Shown here piece by piece: positions 1-10,154 of a DNA stretch of 30,000 nucleotides. The notes beneath the pieces are model-generated. The model was not told the origin of the DNA. It ran no database searches and saw nothing but the letters and a program-made list of their open reading frames with translations. Origin of the DNA: Chromera velia (lineage: Eukaryota; Sar; Chromeraceae); the NCBI GenBank assembly GCA_018398765.1, contig JAHBMJ010001291.1, forward strand, positions 1 through 30,000, given 5' to 3'. Both the position numbers and the translations under genes were made by a program. Every line of letters starts with the position of its first letter. Position 1 is the first letter of the stretch.

Positions 1-887
1 TGAAGGGGAGGGATAGGTAAAAGGGAGTTCTCTTTGCTGTCTGGCTGTTGAGGGGGAATGAAAGGGGCAGCAACAAGGGACAGAGAAAGTGATACAGCTA
101 CATGGTCGAACCTAGACAGTTCTGCTGGCTGTTTCACATCGAGGTGAGTACAAGCACGGAGGAGGGGGGGATCAATGAGAAAAAAGTCAATCAGAGTGTG
201 ACCTCTACCTTTCCAGAGGAAGGTGCAGTCACGTGAGAAAGAGCGTGCTTCCCCATTCCAAACGGGGGCAGAACCATCAATGCAAAGACCATTTAAAGGG
301 AGAAGATTCATTAGTTCACAGAGTTTTAAAAGAGAACGGCCCTGCTGATCAACTTTTCGGTTGTAAGACGAAGCACGGACTACTCCCGATACATTCTCTT
401 CTTGAATGACTCCGTTATTATTATTATTATTATTAATCGGTCTATAGGCCATCATGCAATGCATATTGTCATTATTATTGATCGGTCTATAGGCCATCAT
501 GCAATGCATGAGTCTAGGACAATGCTGTATTGCCCCTTTGCGAGACCTGCATCACTCATCGGGGTGAGGCTGCCGTTTGCTAGCTGAAACCCAGCGCCTG
601 AATCATGATGCTTAATCGATTTAAGTGCCGTCCCTCACTATAGAAGGCTGCGACAATCAAACCAATCCAAGGTACTGAGAGCAGACAGAGCAAAACAGTG
701 GAGAGGGAGAACAAGGATTGGAATAGATGTATGAAGAAGGCGTTTAAAAGGGTCAAAGGGATGAATAATTTAGAAAAAGACCGTTCGGTCATTGTGCTTG
801 TGTCTTTTATCTGTAAGAGAAGAGGAAAGGGAGATAAAAAGGAAAGAAAACAGAGAAATAAGAATTATACGCTATTGCCACTTTTTA
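1..887. other. No supported gene; intergenic or repeat-derived sequence
   Basis: Only short open frames occur here and none has a recognisable domain or a convincing splice context. The only structured item is the small duplication at about 420-513, listed separately. The region runs directly into the dispersed repeat that starts at 888. Confidence 0.5.
420..513. repeat. Two-copy tandem duplication with ATT microsatellite
   Basis: A run of ATT/TTA triplets is followed by ATCGGTCTATAGGCCATCAT. The segment beginning at 436 is repeated with the same triplet run at 481, a period of 45 bp. Each copy contains the palindrome-like block CTATAGG and ends in GCAATGCAT. The copies are nearly identical, so the duplication is probably recent. 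Confidence 0.85.
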
Positions 888-1695
888 CGGACTTCTTATC
901 TGACTCCGGAACCTTGGTAGCGTTTTGCTGATAGTAGGGTAACTAGTATGCTGAAGTCACTTGAGGTTCACTTCTCAGGAGTTTTCTCAAAGGCTGGAGG
1001 GTTGACGTCGGAAGTCTACTGTCCGAGATGGGTCCGACGAAATGATAAGATGAAATTTGATTTTCAACATCTCCTTCCGTTTGCTCTTCCAAAAATCTAA
1101 GTCTTTTACTTTTTGCTCTTCCATAAGGACTTCCATAATTACTTTCCTCTGTATTGATTTTACCCCTATTCTTTCCAACACCTCTTCCTTTCCCTCTTCC
1201 GTTTTCTGTATTCCATTCTGGTCGCTCTCTATTTATTTCATTTTATTTTTCTTCTTTTTCCTTCCATTTTTTCTTCCTTTCTTTCTTCCTCTTCCTCTTC
1301 CTTGTTTTTGACGAAGCCCTTGGAAGAGGCTCTTCCACTCGGACATGCCGTGGCTCGTCGAGGCTCCTGAAAGAGGCTCTTCCAACTTTTCTTTCATTCT
1401 TTCTTCTATTTGCTCTGCCGTTCTTTCTTCCATTCCTTCTTTCATTCCTTCTTCCATTCTTTTTTCCATGATAAAATTCAACAGTCTTTTCTATTTAATA
1501 GGTATGGACATCCCCATTAAGACTTCAAGGTCATTTTCTTTTTCTTCAGATCTACTTATATCCTCAATTGTTTTCTCCTTTCCTTTCACTTTTATTTCTC
1601 TTCCCCCTACATCATACCAAGTAGGCTTTTAGCAGGCAAGACATACTTGAAAGTTATATCCTGCTACCACAGCCTATTTGGGAGTCCGTAACACA
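888..1695. repeat. Dispersed repeat, copy A (~808 bp)
   Basis: This segment is repeated in the same orientation at 5986-6791 with only scattered substitutions and small indels. It opens with CGGACTTCTTATCTGACTCC and closes with GGGAGTCCGTAACACA. Read inward from both ends, TTACGGACTTC and TTACGGACTCC are similar, which suggests short imperfect terminal inverted repeats. The minus strand encodes Lys/Glu-rich peptide (MEEGMKEGMEER-like) with an in-frame TAG just upstream that both copies share. It is therefore best read as a decayed element and not a live gene. The element family is not recognised. Confidence 0.75.
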
Positions 1696-3655
1696 TTCTC
1701 CCTTCTTATAAGAGCGCTGTCCACGCGCTCTTCTCTTCACTTCCCGTAACACATTCTCCCTTCTTTTTCTTTATTTCTTTGACAACGGATCGTTAGGGAA
1801 GAAAAAAAACAAAAACGTATGGGAAAAGACAACTCAGCGAAACACGTAACTTCGATCTCCCTCCTAGTCTCCCTCCTGCAGTGCCTCATGCAGACCATGC
1901 GGAGAGAAACACTTCTGTAGAAATAAGCACGACCGACATCATGCATGATAGAACGAAAGTGAAGATTCCTGTCGGCCGGAAGAATGAAGGTTAGAACGAG
2001 GGAGAAGATTGGAAAGACAGACATGAGGGAGAAGACATGAAAGAACGAAATTCAGTGATGCCGCCGTCATCTGACCGCATGCTATACAGACCGTATGTCT
2101 TCCTCTAGGTCTTCCTCTCCATTACTTCCGATCTTCAGGCGGCCTGCAGACTTGTTGCAGACATTTTGCACTGCACGCATGCCTGAGAATATGGAAACTC
2201 TTCCCTTTTCCCTTTTTGACCCTGAGGCGGCTTTGTGATACAGCTTAGTGCAGCTGTCTTGAAAGCGGTCTCAGTCTGAAGACAAAACAGCCAGAGACGC
2301 CAACGCATGCGGCCTTCTACACACCTCTTCTCTTAGTATGGCATCTGTTCGATTCTCACTGCTTCGCAAATAGGTTGTTATGCAGTGTTCTCGCTTTCGA
2401 CTGAGCGATTGCTCTTTTATCGCGCAGCCAGGTTGAGTTTCTGAGACTCTTAAATATGACTCAGTGCTCGCAGGCGATTCAAGCGTCTTTTCTTTTTTTC
2501 ATATACAAAATAATATAAATTTCGTCTCTCGACCCTTCCTTTCGCGCGACGCCGTTGTGTGTGCATGCGCCTGACAAAACGCGGCCACGCAACGAAGCTT
2601 CTCCCTTATAGTGACGATATGTGATGACGGTCCTGGTTCTCTTCAAACACGAATAGAACACTTCGTATACCCAAGGATGCTACTGATTCTCTTCCCAGGG
2701 ACATGCAGAATGTTGTACTTTCTCTCGGGATGCAGTCTGCATGCCACTGTCAGAATCTTTAGGTGAATGGACCGCTTATACAAGACTGCATGAGTCAGCC
2801 GTCTCTTTTGTGCAAGACTGTCATTCGGTTAGATGGGCGCTCTAGCTCTTGTTTCCTGTTCTGCTGCATTCTTTTTCACTGTGCATATGATCATTCTTGC
2901 TGCAAGAGTGAATGGCAGACAGCAGCGTACACGGCAGATTATGAGGGGGCGAGTAATCTATGGGAGAGAAGCAGACTGAGCACGAAATGAGGCGCGCTCT
3001 CCACGTAGCTTGTCCACGTAGTGATCGGCCTGTTCCCCTTTCTTATATGGCTTCTTCAGCGATTGTCCGCGATTTGACATCAGCAGGTTGGTAGCTCTGG
3101 AATGCTTTGCGTCATATGCTTGTGGGCGCTTATTCCTGCATCTGAAATCAACACATCTTCCCAGAACACACGCAAGAGGAACACAGGGATTTATACACCA
3201 GCAGCACCCCCCTGCCGGGGTGCTGGCATCACATACTTTCACTTCTTTTTTCATGAGGCAGCTTTTCTTTCGGTTTACTGGTCGTGGATGGGCCCCCCCA
3301 CAAGTCAGTAAGCCTCGGTACTCACGTACCTGTCATTGAAAGAACGTTTCCATACAGACATATATTTTATGCCCATAGTGATTGCTTATGTATCCGGCCA
3401 TATGTCTGGAACTACTGTTTCCTACCATGAACATTCACTCCTGGTTCTTTCATACACATGTTTTTGTCTGGCTAGACTTCACCTTTCGAGTGCACTAGAT
3501 AATATTTCGTCTTCCTGTGTGTCATGTAATTGTGTGCAGACTTTTCTATCTGGACCTGAAGAGTTATCAGCCTTCTTTCAGGTCAATATGATCTCTCGTC
3601 TCTAGATATTTCGTGCTCTGCGTTCCTGAGACAAGATGAAGTCTTCACTTCTCTT
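1696..3655. other. No supported gene
   Basis: Short open frames occur on both strands, but none shows a domain, good codon texture or flanking splice signals that I trust. The phrase CCGTAACACATTCTCCCTTCTT appears at about 1685 and again at about 1744, so the tail of copy A may have been duplicated locally. Confidence 0.45.
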
Positions 3656-3663
3656 CAAAGAAA

Positions 3664-3800
3664 CGAGCCCTCACACTCGCTTCTGAGCCCTCACGCTCGT
3701 TTGCTTTTGTTTCTTTGTTTTCAATAGAGGTCAGGTCATCCCACCTGTCTCTCTATGAAACAAGCCCTCTCACTCGTTTCCGAGCCCTCACACTCGATCG
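3664..3800. repeat. Minisatellite cluster, GAGCCCTCACACTCG-like
   Basis: Four variants of GAGCCCTCACACTCG are arranged as two pairs separated by about 75 bp. Between the pairs lies sequence that reads partly as a divergent duplicate, with GAAACRAGCCCTC in both. It is non-coding as far as I can see. Confidence 0.7.
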
Positions 3801-4110
3801 TTTGATTCTATTAGGTTGTGTTGTTTCTGTGCATATATATACCTGTGTGCATGTTGGAGTTCTACTTTGTTGTGTTTTGTTCCATCCCTTCTCATACATC
3901 TTTCTATCTCCCATACCTCTCACTACTTCTCTCACCACTCCCATCGTTCTCTCACCTTTCCTCTTTTATTGTTCTGCTGCTCAGGTCCTTCACTTACTGG
4001 TTTTACGACTGTTTGTTCGTTTAGATTACTGGGGCAATCTAGCTGATGGTGTGAAGTTGCCCCTACGACCTCGTTCTCGACTGTGTGAGCACGGATTCGC
4101 TCGTGTTTAG

Positions 4111-4690
4111 TCATGGAAAACGACCCGATGTAGATGGGTGGATATAGCGAGTGCATGACTCTCGCTCCAGTATTCTAGAAGACCTATTTGGTCAGCCTTA
4201 CGCCCTGAGAATGGGTTTGTCATGGCTTCTTTTCCATCTGTAAGAGAGAAGTATGTGCCAACTGACAACTTAGACAGTCACTGACAACCTGGAGACGGCA
4301 TATGCGGTTGGTTCGGAGACGTGTAAAAATGATTCAATGTAGATGGACGGATAGTTCAAGTAAGAGCCTCTCGGTCAGGTATTCTGTGGGGTACATCCAG
4401 TCAGTCCTGAGCCTTCAGGATGGGTATGCCACGGCTTGTGTTTCGTCTGTGACAGAAAGGTATGTGTTGATTGACCCATGGAGACGGTGCATGCATTGTC
4501 TGTGCAGAGACGGGGGAAACGATCTGATGTGGATGGATGAACAGTGCCGGTGGGAGGCCATTGCTCAAGTATTTTCAGAGGACGGTCGGTTCACTCCTTG
4601 CAAGATGGTTGTGTGGGGAGTTATATTTTGGTGGTGGCAGGTAGCTTTGTGCAGCGCTACATCGTGGACACAATACTTGTTGATGCAGAG
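4111..4690. repeat. Degenerate ~200-bp tandem repeat, about three copies
   Basis: The phrase GATGTAGATGG and its variants recur at 4128, 4336 and 4526, spacings of 208 and 190 bp. Between them further matches keep the same order: AGGATGGGTATGCCACGGCTT in one unit corresponds to GAGAATGGGTTTGTCATGGCTT in another, followed by a CATCTGTAAGAGAGAAGTATGTG/CGTCTGTGACAGAAAGGTATGTG pair. Divergence is high, so the array is old. The third unit is only partly recognisable. Confidence 0.6.
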
Positions 4691-5644
4691 ACGGTGAGGC
4701 CTTACTTGAGGCAAAGCAGATGATAAAAAAGGGATGCTTCCTCTGTTCCCTCTCATCTTTTTGATGTCACGCACTTTATTCTGCATTCGTTCTTCATGCA
4801 TTCGTCTCCCTTTCCTGGCTAGGTCAAAAGAAAGATAAGAAGAAAGGGAAATTAAGCAGACTTGAAACTCGATGTTCATGCTGTGCTGTCCTCCCAACCG
4901 GCTTTGCTTTCTCTGTTAAACTTTCCCAGTCTGTGTGTTGGCTTTTTGCCTTTGTTCCCGTTTAGGCAGTCTTCTCTTTTCTTCCCCAATGAATTCTTTT
5001 CCCTATTTTTCTTCTTCCTTGCAGGACGGTACCAGTTTATTCTTTTCATTTTGGTCCCTCGGCGGCGTTTTTGTATTCCCTGTGCAAGTGACATCAGGTT
5101 GTCTACTTACTTACGTGCGTCGTCTTCTTCGGTATTGTCTGTGCGCGGGCTCCCTGAATCTTCAGGCGAGGCCGTGTTTTGCAGGTTTCCTCAAGGTGGA
5201 AGGGGCAAGAGCGGTCCTTGGTTGTCTCTGGTAGGACGGTGCTAGACAGAATTTCCTATCTGGGGGTTCACGTGTCTTCTGTTTGGGTTTCCAGAGGCAG
5301 GGTCGTTGTTTTCGGTGCCTTCAGATTGGGAATGCAGACCGTGCTGAGTGTGGTTGCCACTCTGGGCCTCTTCGGTAGCTGGAGCTAACTATGAGGAATC
5401 ACTTACGGAGAGTGACGTAGGAGAGCGTTGTCCCCACTGGAATGCTGCTTCAAGGTCCTCTTCAGTCGGGTACGCTACCCTCTGGTACAGGAAATACGGC
5501 GGTTGGAAGTGCAACAACGTTTTGACAACGGGGTCATTGACCCAATGACTGACGGTGGGATCGATGTGCTTTTAGTCGCGACTAAAAATCCTTCTATTCG
5601 TGCCTCAGGAAACGCGTGCCTTGTCTCTCTATCAGAGAACTGAG
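4691..5644. other. No supported gene
   Basis: The stretch has pyrimidine-rich runs and several plausible splice-like sites, but no frame gives a recognisable protein. It could be intronic or a decayed repeat upstream of the 78-bp array. Confidence 0.4.
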
Positions 5645-5956
5645 CAGCGCTTCACGGTATGGTTTTTTTCTGGAAAGGATTCTAGCAGAGGCAACAAAAC
5701 ACGCGTCTGTCTAAAAATTGGGTAGCGCTTCACGGTGCAGTCTGGTTTGGATAGAATTCTCGGCAAAGACAAAAAAAGACGTATCTGTCCAAAAACTGGA
5801 CAGCGCTTCACGGTGCACTCTGGTTTGGATAGGATTCTGAGTAGAGACAAGGAAAGACGTGTCTGTGCGGAAATTGGACAGTGTTTCACGGTCTCTTTCT
5901 GTCTGGAAACGGTTTTTTCCGAAGACAGAAGGCTGCTTGCTGTTGGAACAGCAGAA
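5645..5956. repeat. 78-bp tandem repeat, four copies
   Basis: The phrase CAGCGCTTCACGGT starts at 5645, 5723 (as TAGCGCTTCACGGT), 5801 and 5879 (as CAGTGTTTCACGGT), an exact 78-bp period. Because 78 is divisible by three, every copy keeps one frame. On the plus strand this reads as a 26-residue repeat containing FTVxSGLDRIL and DKxRRxC, with CAG replaced by TAG in the second copy. The minus strand is also open across the array. Either strand could once have been coding, and nothing identifies a family. Confidence 0.85.
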
Positions 5957-5985
5957 GCTCAAAGCTGGCAAGTCACCACATGTTG

Positions 5986-6791
5986 CGGACTTCTTATCTG
6001 ACTCCGGAACCTTGGTAGCGTTTTGCTGATAGTAGGGTAACTAGTATGCTGAAGTCACTTGAGGTTCACTTCTTAGGAGTTTTCTTAAAGGCTGGAGGGT
6101 TGATGTCGGAAGTCCTCTGTCCGAGATGGGTCCGATGAAATGACAAGATGAAATTTGATTTTCAACATCTCCTTCTGTTTGCTCTTCCAAAAATCCAAGT
6201 CTTTCGCTTTTCACTCTTCCATAAGGACTTCCATAATTACTTTCCTCTGTATTGATTTTACCTCTATTCCTTCCAACACCTCTTCCTTTCTCTCTTCCGT
6301 TTTCTGTATTCCATTCTGGTCGCTCTCTATTTATTTCATTTTATTTTTCTTCTTTTTCCTTCCATCTTCTCTTCCTTTCTTTCTTCCTTCCTCTTCCTTG
6401 TTTTTGACAAGGCCCCTGGAAGAGGCTCTTCCGCTCGGACATGCCATGGCTCGTCGAGGCCCCTGAAAGAGGCTCTTCCAACTCTTTTTTCATTTTTTCT
6501 TCCATTTGCTCTGCCGTTCCTTCTTCCATTCCTTCTTTCATTCCTTCTTCCATTCTTTCTTCCATGATAGAATTCAACAGTCTTTTCTATTTAATAGGTA
6601 TGGACATCTCCATTAAGACTTCAAGGTCATTTTCTTTTTCTCGAGATCTACTTACATCCTCAATTGTTTTCTCCTTTCCTTTCACTTTTATTTTTCTTCC
6701 CTCTATATCATACCAAGTAGGCTTTTAGCAGGCAAGACATACTTGGAAGTTATATCCTGCTACCACAGCCTACTTGGGAGTCCGTAACACA
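5986..6791. repeat. Dispersed repeat, copy B (~806 bp)
   Basis: This is the second copy of the element at 888-1695, in the same orientation. It shares both boundaries, including the 3' phrase GGGAGTCCGTAACACA. The Lys/Glu-rich minus-strand frame and its in-frame TAG are preserved. Outside these boundaries the two loci are unrelated, which supports the limits given. Confidence 0.75.
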
Positions 6792-7093
6792 CTAGCATCG
6801 CCATCCGCTACCATCCGCTTATTACCGCCTATAAATAGGCGTCTAGCGCTCTCGTGCATTCAAATAAACTTTTTGCATGTGTGATAAACAATTTAGGCGA
6901 CAACTTTTTGTTTTTATGGTTTAATACACCGACACATGATAAAGTGTCCGCCATTAACTGCTAGCTGTGATAGAGCAGTGTTCCTTGGATCACCGCAAGT
7001 CAAACTCGTAGAGTCGCAGCTTAACTGCCCAGTATCCTTTACTACTTCCTAACAGTTAATTTAATTTGTTACTTTGACATTATTTAATGTACC
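6792..7093. other. No gene seen; AT-rich left flank of the large mobile structure
   Basis: I find no open frame of note and no tRNA-like fold. The sequence ends in the TA dinucleotide that abuts the terminal inverted repeat at 7096. Confidence 0.5.
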
Positions 7094-7095
7094 TA

Positions 7096-7473
7096 CCACC
7101 TGTGGAAAAATTATTTTACCCTTCTTGCTAGCCCTAACTCTTCAACTACCCATGATATAAAGCTGATATTTAAAGAAAATCTTATGACAACTGGAGACTA
7201 TTTTTTCATGATATACAGATAGTTTTGGGATGATTCAATAATGATATATCAAAGATTATATTTTTCAAAAAAGTTGGAAAAAAATTAAATTTCAAAACTT
7301 ACATATTTTTTATAGTTTTTTACCTTTACAATCTACTGACTCTATGAATTTTGAAAATTAAGGATTTTAGACCCTGCACTCTATAACTAAGTAGATAATA
7401 TTTTTAGGGACTAAATTTAGAACATGCAAGAATTTTTGGCGATTTTTTTCATCAATAATTTTTCCACAGGCGG
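7096..7473. repeat. Left arm, 378 bp, MITE-like
   Basis: This AT-rich block begins with CCACCTGTGGAAAAATTATT and ends with its near inverted complement AATAATTTTTCCACAGGCGG. On its own it therefore looks like a miniature inverted-repeat element. The right arm repeats it in direct orientation. It contains no coding frame. Confidence 0.85.
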
Positions 7474-7648
7474 AACGTCATTTTTCAAAAAATCATCTAG
7501 CTTTAAAATAAAGTACATATTCAAAGTGTTTTCTAGACTAAATAAAAAACCAATTTAACAAATAAGTCAAAGAGATATTATATAGCTTCTGATGTTGTTT
7601 AGTTTATACAATGTACACAAACATTTTTTTTGAAAAGTTGTCAATTCT

Positions 7649-8880
7649 TCATTCTTTTGGATGTTTTCCCTGAACCAAACGAATGTTCTTCATGCGTGTA
7701 TATACAGCTTGCGTGATTTTATCAATGTATTCTTCAGGAGTGTTTCTGATTGTTTTTATCAGGCGAGCCTCCCAGTTTATGGGACTTTCTCGCTGCAATG
7801 CTTTACTAAGGGGCCATGACTCTTCTTCATTTTCCATTTCTCTCTTGACTCTCGACCAATTTGAAAACGAAAAGTCATGAGGCATAGTATCCTGCATTGA
7901 TGCAGCCACAAATTCAAATGAACAAGGAAGATTAAACAGTGTTGCTTGACATTCAAAGGTTCTGAGGCAGCTGTCCCGGTCGCATCGGAGTGTAACGTCT
8001 TTTTCAATTTCTTCCTTTTCAAGTGCCGGGTGCACAACATTTTCCAAAAAATTGACCACATCCCATCGATCATAATCATTGTTTTCCAGCTTCCCCACTG
8101 TCAGTACTCTTCCCATTCCTAAGAGAACACCAACACAATTCGTTTTAGTTGATCCGCCTGGACGGTTGCAGGTCATGTGACCAGAACGAGCCCAGGATTT
8201 ACACTCTTCTACTTTTGTACGAAAAACTTGTTCTCCTTTCTGCATGCGAGAATATGCTTTCTGTTCGGGAGAGTACCTTGGAGTAAAATGTGCAAAGTCC
8301 AGAAAAAGAAAATGATTTTTCCATTCTTTTTTCCCCCTTCTTTGTAGCTTCCTTGTCTCTCTATAACGGTTCTGTTCTGCTTCTTCATCGGGAGCCACTG
8401 CGCCTTTAATCTTTTTGTACCACTTACCCCCCCGGATTTGTCTCTTCAGGATGTTGGTGTACGTTCGCTGTATAACAAGAGCAATGAAGACAAAAACAGG
8501 AAGGAAGGGGAAGTATTGAGTCAAATAGAGAGTAAACGGCAAAAAAAAAATGAAGATAGATGGATGTAGACGGTGAAAGACGGTCGAAGACGGCTGGAGA
8601 CGGCTAAAGACAACAAAAACTACAGAAAGCGACAAACTGCCAACAATTCACAACACAAAGCAAAGAAATCTGCACACAAAGCAAACAAAGTGATACACTA
8701 GCTCTCATAAACGCTCACCTTTGCTTTTGGGAGCGGGTGCAACGACCATCTCCTTTTGAGAGCTGCTTTCCAGCTCCCGATTGTCGGAGCTTTTCTATTT
8801 TCTGTGCGCAGGGTCAGATACACCTCAACCATTGCCTTCTCCTGCCTGCTTAAATACCTTCTTGGCCTCCCTGCTATCAT
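7649..8880 (-). CDS. Tc1/mariner-type (DDE_3) transposase, unit 1, two exons
   Basis: Model: exons 8880-8719 and 8467-7649, giving 326 residues. The intron is 251 bp, phase 0, with donor AAG|GTGAGC and acceptor TTATACAG after a long pyrimidine tract. Residues 1-75 form a helix-turn-helix with GRPRRYLSRQEK and KRTYTNILKRQIR across the splice. The catalytic part follows IS630/Tc1 order: FLFLDFAHF (first Asp), GVLLGMGRVLTVG, DVVNFLENVVHPAL, LRCDRDSC (second Asp), then SFSNWSRVKREM, which aligns with the usual DLNPIExxWxxxKR segment. The C-terminal IRNTPEEYIDKI matches the family tail. The expected third acidic residue and the His after the second Asp are not present, so catalysis is doubtful. 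Only one of the usual two N-terminal helix-turn-helix domains is visible, so an upstream exon is possible. Confidence 0.8.
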
Positions 8881-9070
8881 TCTTCAGTCCTTTGTAGTCT
8901 TTCTACTTGTATGGTCTCTTTTCTTGAAGAGAAAATGATTGGATATACCAAGAAGCGAATGTAAAGACTTCCCAAGCTGCAACTGTTTCATCACAGGTGC
9001 TGAAGTCAAATGGCTCCTCAATCTTGGCCCGTTTGCAAGTCACCCATACTGCAAATCGATTCAAACCTAC

Positions 9071-9763
9071 TCATATAAACCAGAAGCAAAGCGAGCTTGC
9101 TCCCTCCCCTCTGTCAAACCGCCAATGTAGTTCAGATCGCTCGGTCCTCTTATGGAAGTAGAGACCCTTTCTGGTAGGGTCAGTCAGGTCTGCAGTCTGA
9201 CGCTGCAGCTGGGCCTCCTGAAGCAAGCCTGCCACACAGTCGACTATGATAGATTCAGCAGCGCTGCACGCAGCAACTGTATATACCGCGCTCCCACAAT
9301 TGAAGCACAGGTTATTCAGGTGGCGGAAAGTGAAGACAAAGTCTGAATCTGTATCCAAACACGAAGCCCATTCCCAAGTAAGTCCTCCTTCTTCCTGCAA
9401 CTTAAAAAGAGCGAACAGTTCCTTCAAACGCCACACAGCTGGCTCAATCTCTATCAAAAAAGCACCCCGAACAGACATCCATCCATGTGTAAGTGCAGTT
9501 TCCAAAAGGAGAGAGAGTTCTTCAAAAAGGCCTCTTTTCCCTTTGGGTACTGATCGGGTCTTGACACAGACAAACGTGTCTGGCCTTCTTCCCCAACACC
9601 AGGCTGCAGAATGTAAAGCAGCTGTCTTTTGAATCTGAAAACGCTGCTGTGTGCGAGGTAGTTTCGTAATCCAGTCAAAGTAATATATGAATCTACAGTA
9701 CCGTCTACGATCCTTGAGAAATAAAAGAAATTCATACAAATAAACGTCTGTATCGTCATTCAT
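9071..9763 (-). CDS. Unknown second ORF of the unit, copy 1 (230 aa)
   Basis: An uninterrupted 230-residue frame lies upstream of the transposase in the same direction. I do not recognise it. Visible features are an aromatic N-terminus, an amphipathic stretch around GLFEELSLLLETAL, and a Cys-rich segment around FNCGSAVYTVAACSA. A second frame, starting at 9759 (MTIQTFICMNFF), is open over the first ~100 residues in all three units, whereas this frame is interrupted at the same place in units 2 and 3. The true protein may therefore start in the other frame and be spliced into this one. It could be a separate protein or upstream exons of the transposase. Confidence 0.45.
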   Translation of the reverse strand: MNDDTDVYLYEFLLFLKDRRRYCRFIYYFDWITKLPRTQQRFQIQKTAALHSAAWCWGRRPDTFVCVKTRSVPKGKRGLFEELSLLLETALTHGWMSVRGAFLIEIEPAVWRLKELFALFKLQEEGGLTWEWASCLDTDSDFVFTFRHLNNLCFNCGSAVYTVAACSAAESIIVDCVAGLLQEAQLQRQTADLTDPTRKGLYFHKRTERSELHWRFDRGEGASSLCFWFI

Positions 9764-10154
9764 CTTTTCTTGCCTTCTTTGTCTTCTCTTTTGTCCAACT
9801 CCCTCTTGATGCAGACCACATCAGATGCCGCTAGCTCAGAGTAGACGTTTGATGTTTTATTACAGTATAAGCTTTGAGCTGTTTGCTGCTTCGCTGCATA
9901 CGTCAGAACACCACACTTATTATGTTAAAAAAAAGGGCCCCGGAAAGCATTTTTGTATCAAAAATTAGGCTTTACTCGGAACGTCATTTTTCAAAAAATG
10001 ATCTAGCTTTAAAATGAAGTACATAATCAAAGTGTTTTCTAGACTAAATAAAAAACCGATTTAATAAATAAGTCAAAGAGATATTATATAGCTTCTGATG
10101 TTGTTTAGTTTACACAATGTACATAAACATTTTTTTTGAAAAGTTGTCAATTCT

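Larger units (their letters stand above)
7471..9976 (-). mobile_element. Tandem transposase unit 1 (2,506 bp)
   Basis: The unit begins CGGAACGTCATTTTTC and ends AGGCTTTACT. Near each end is an imperfect hairpin of the form CATTTTT...AAAAATG. It carries the unknown ORF (9763-9071) followed by the transposase exons on the minus strand. All of these open frames are intact in this copy. Confidence 0.8.

Noticed and set aside
1057..1632. Plus-strand Phe/Ser-rich frames in dispersed repeat copies A and B
   Set aside because: They come from pyrimidine runs that complement the Lys/Glu-rich minus strand. They have no membrane-protein features beyond composition.
6960..7030. Possible tRNA-like segment
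   Set aside because: I could not form a cloverleaf with acceptor stem and T-loop consensus.
7683..7880. Plus-strand frames inside the transposase exons, repeated in each unit
   Set aside because: They recur only because the unit is repeated. The opposite strand carries the family motifs.
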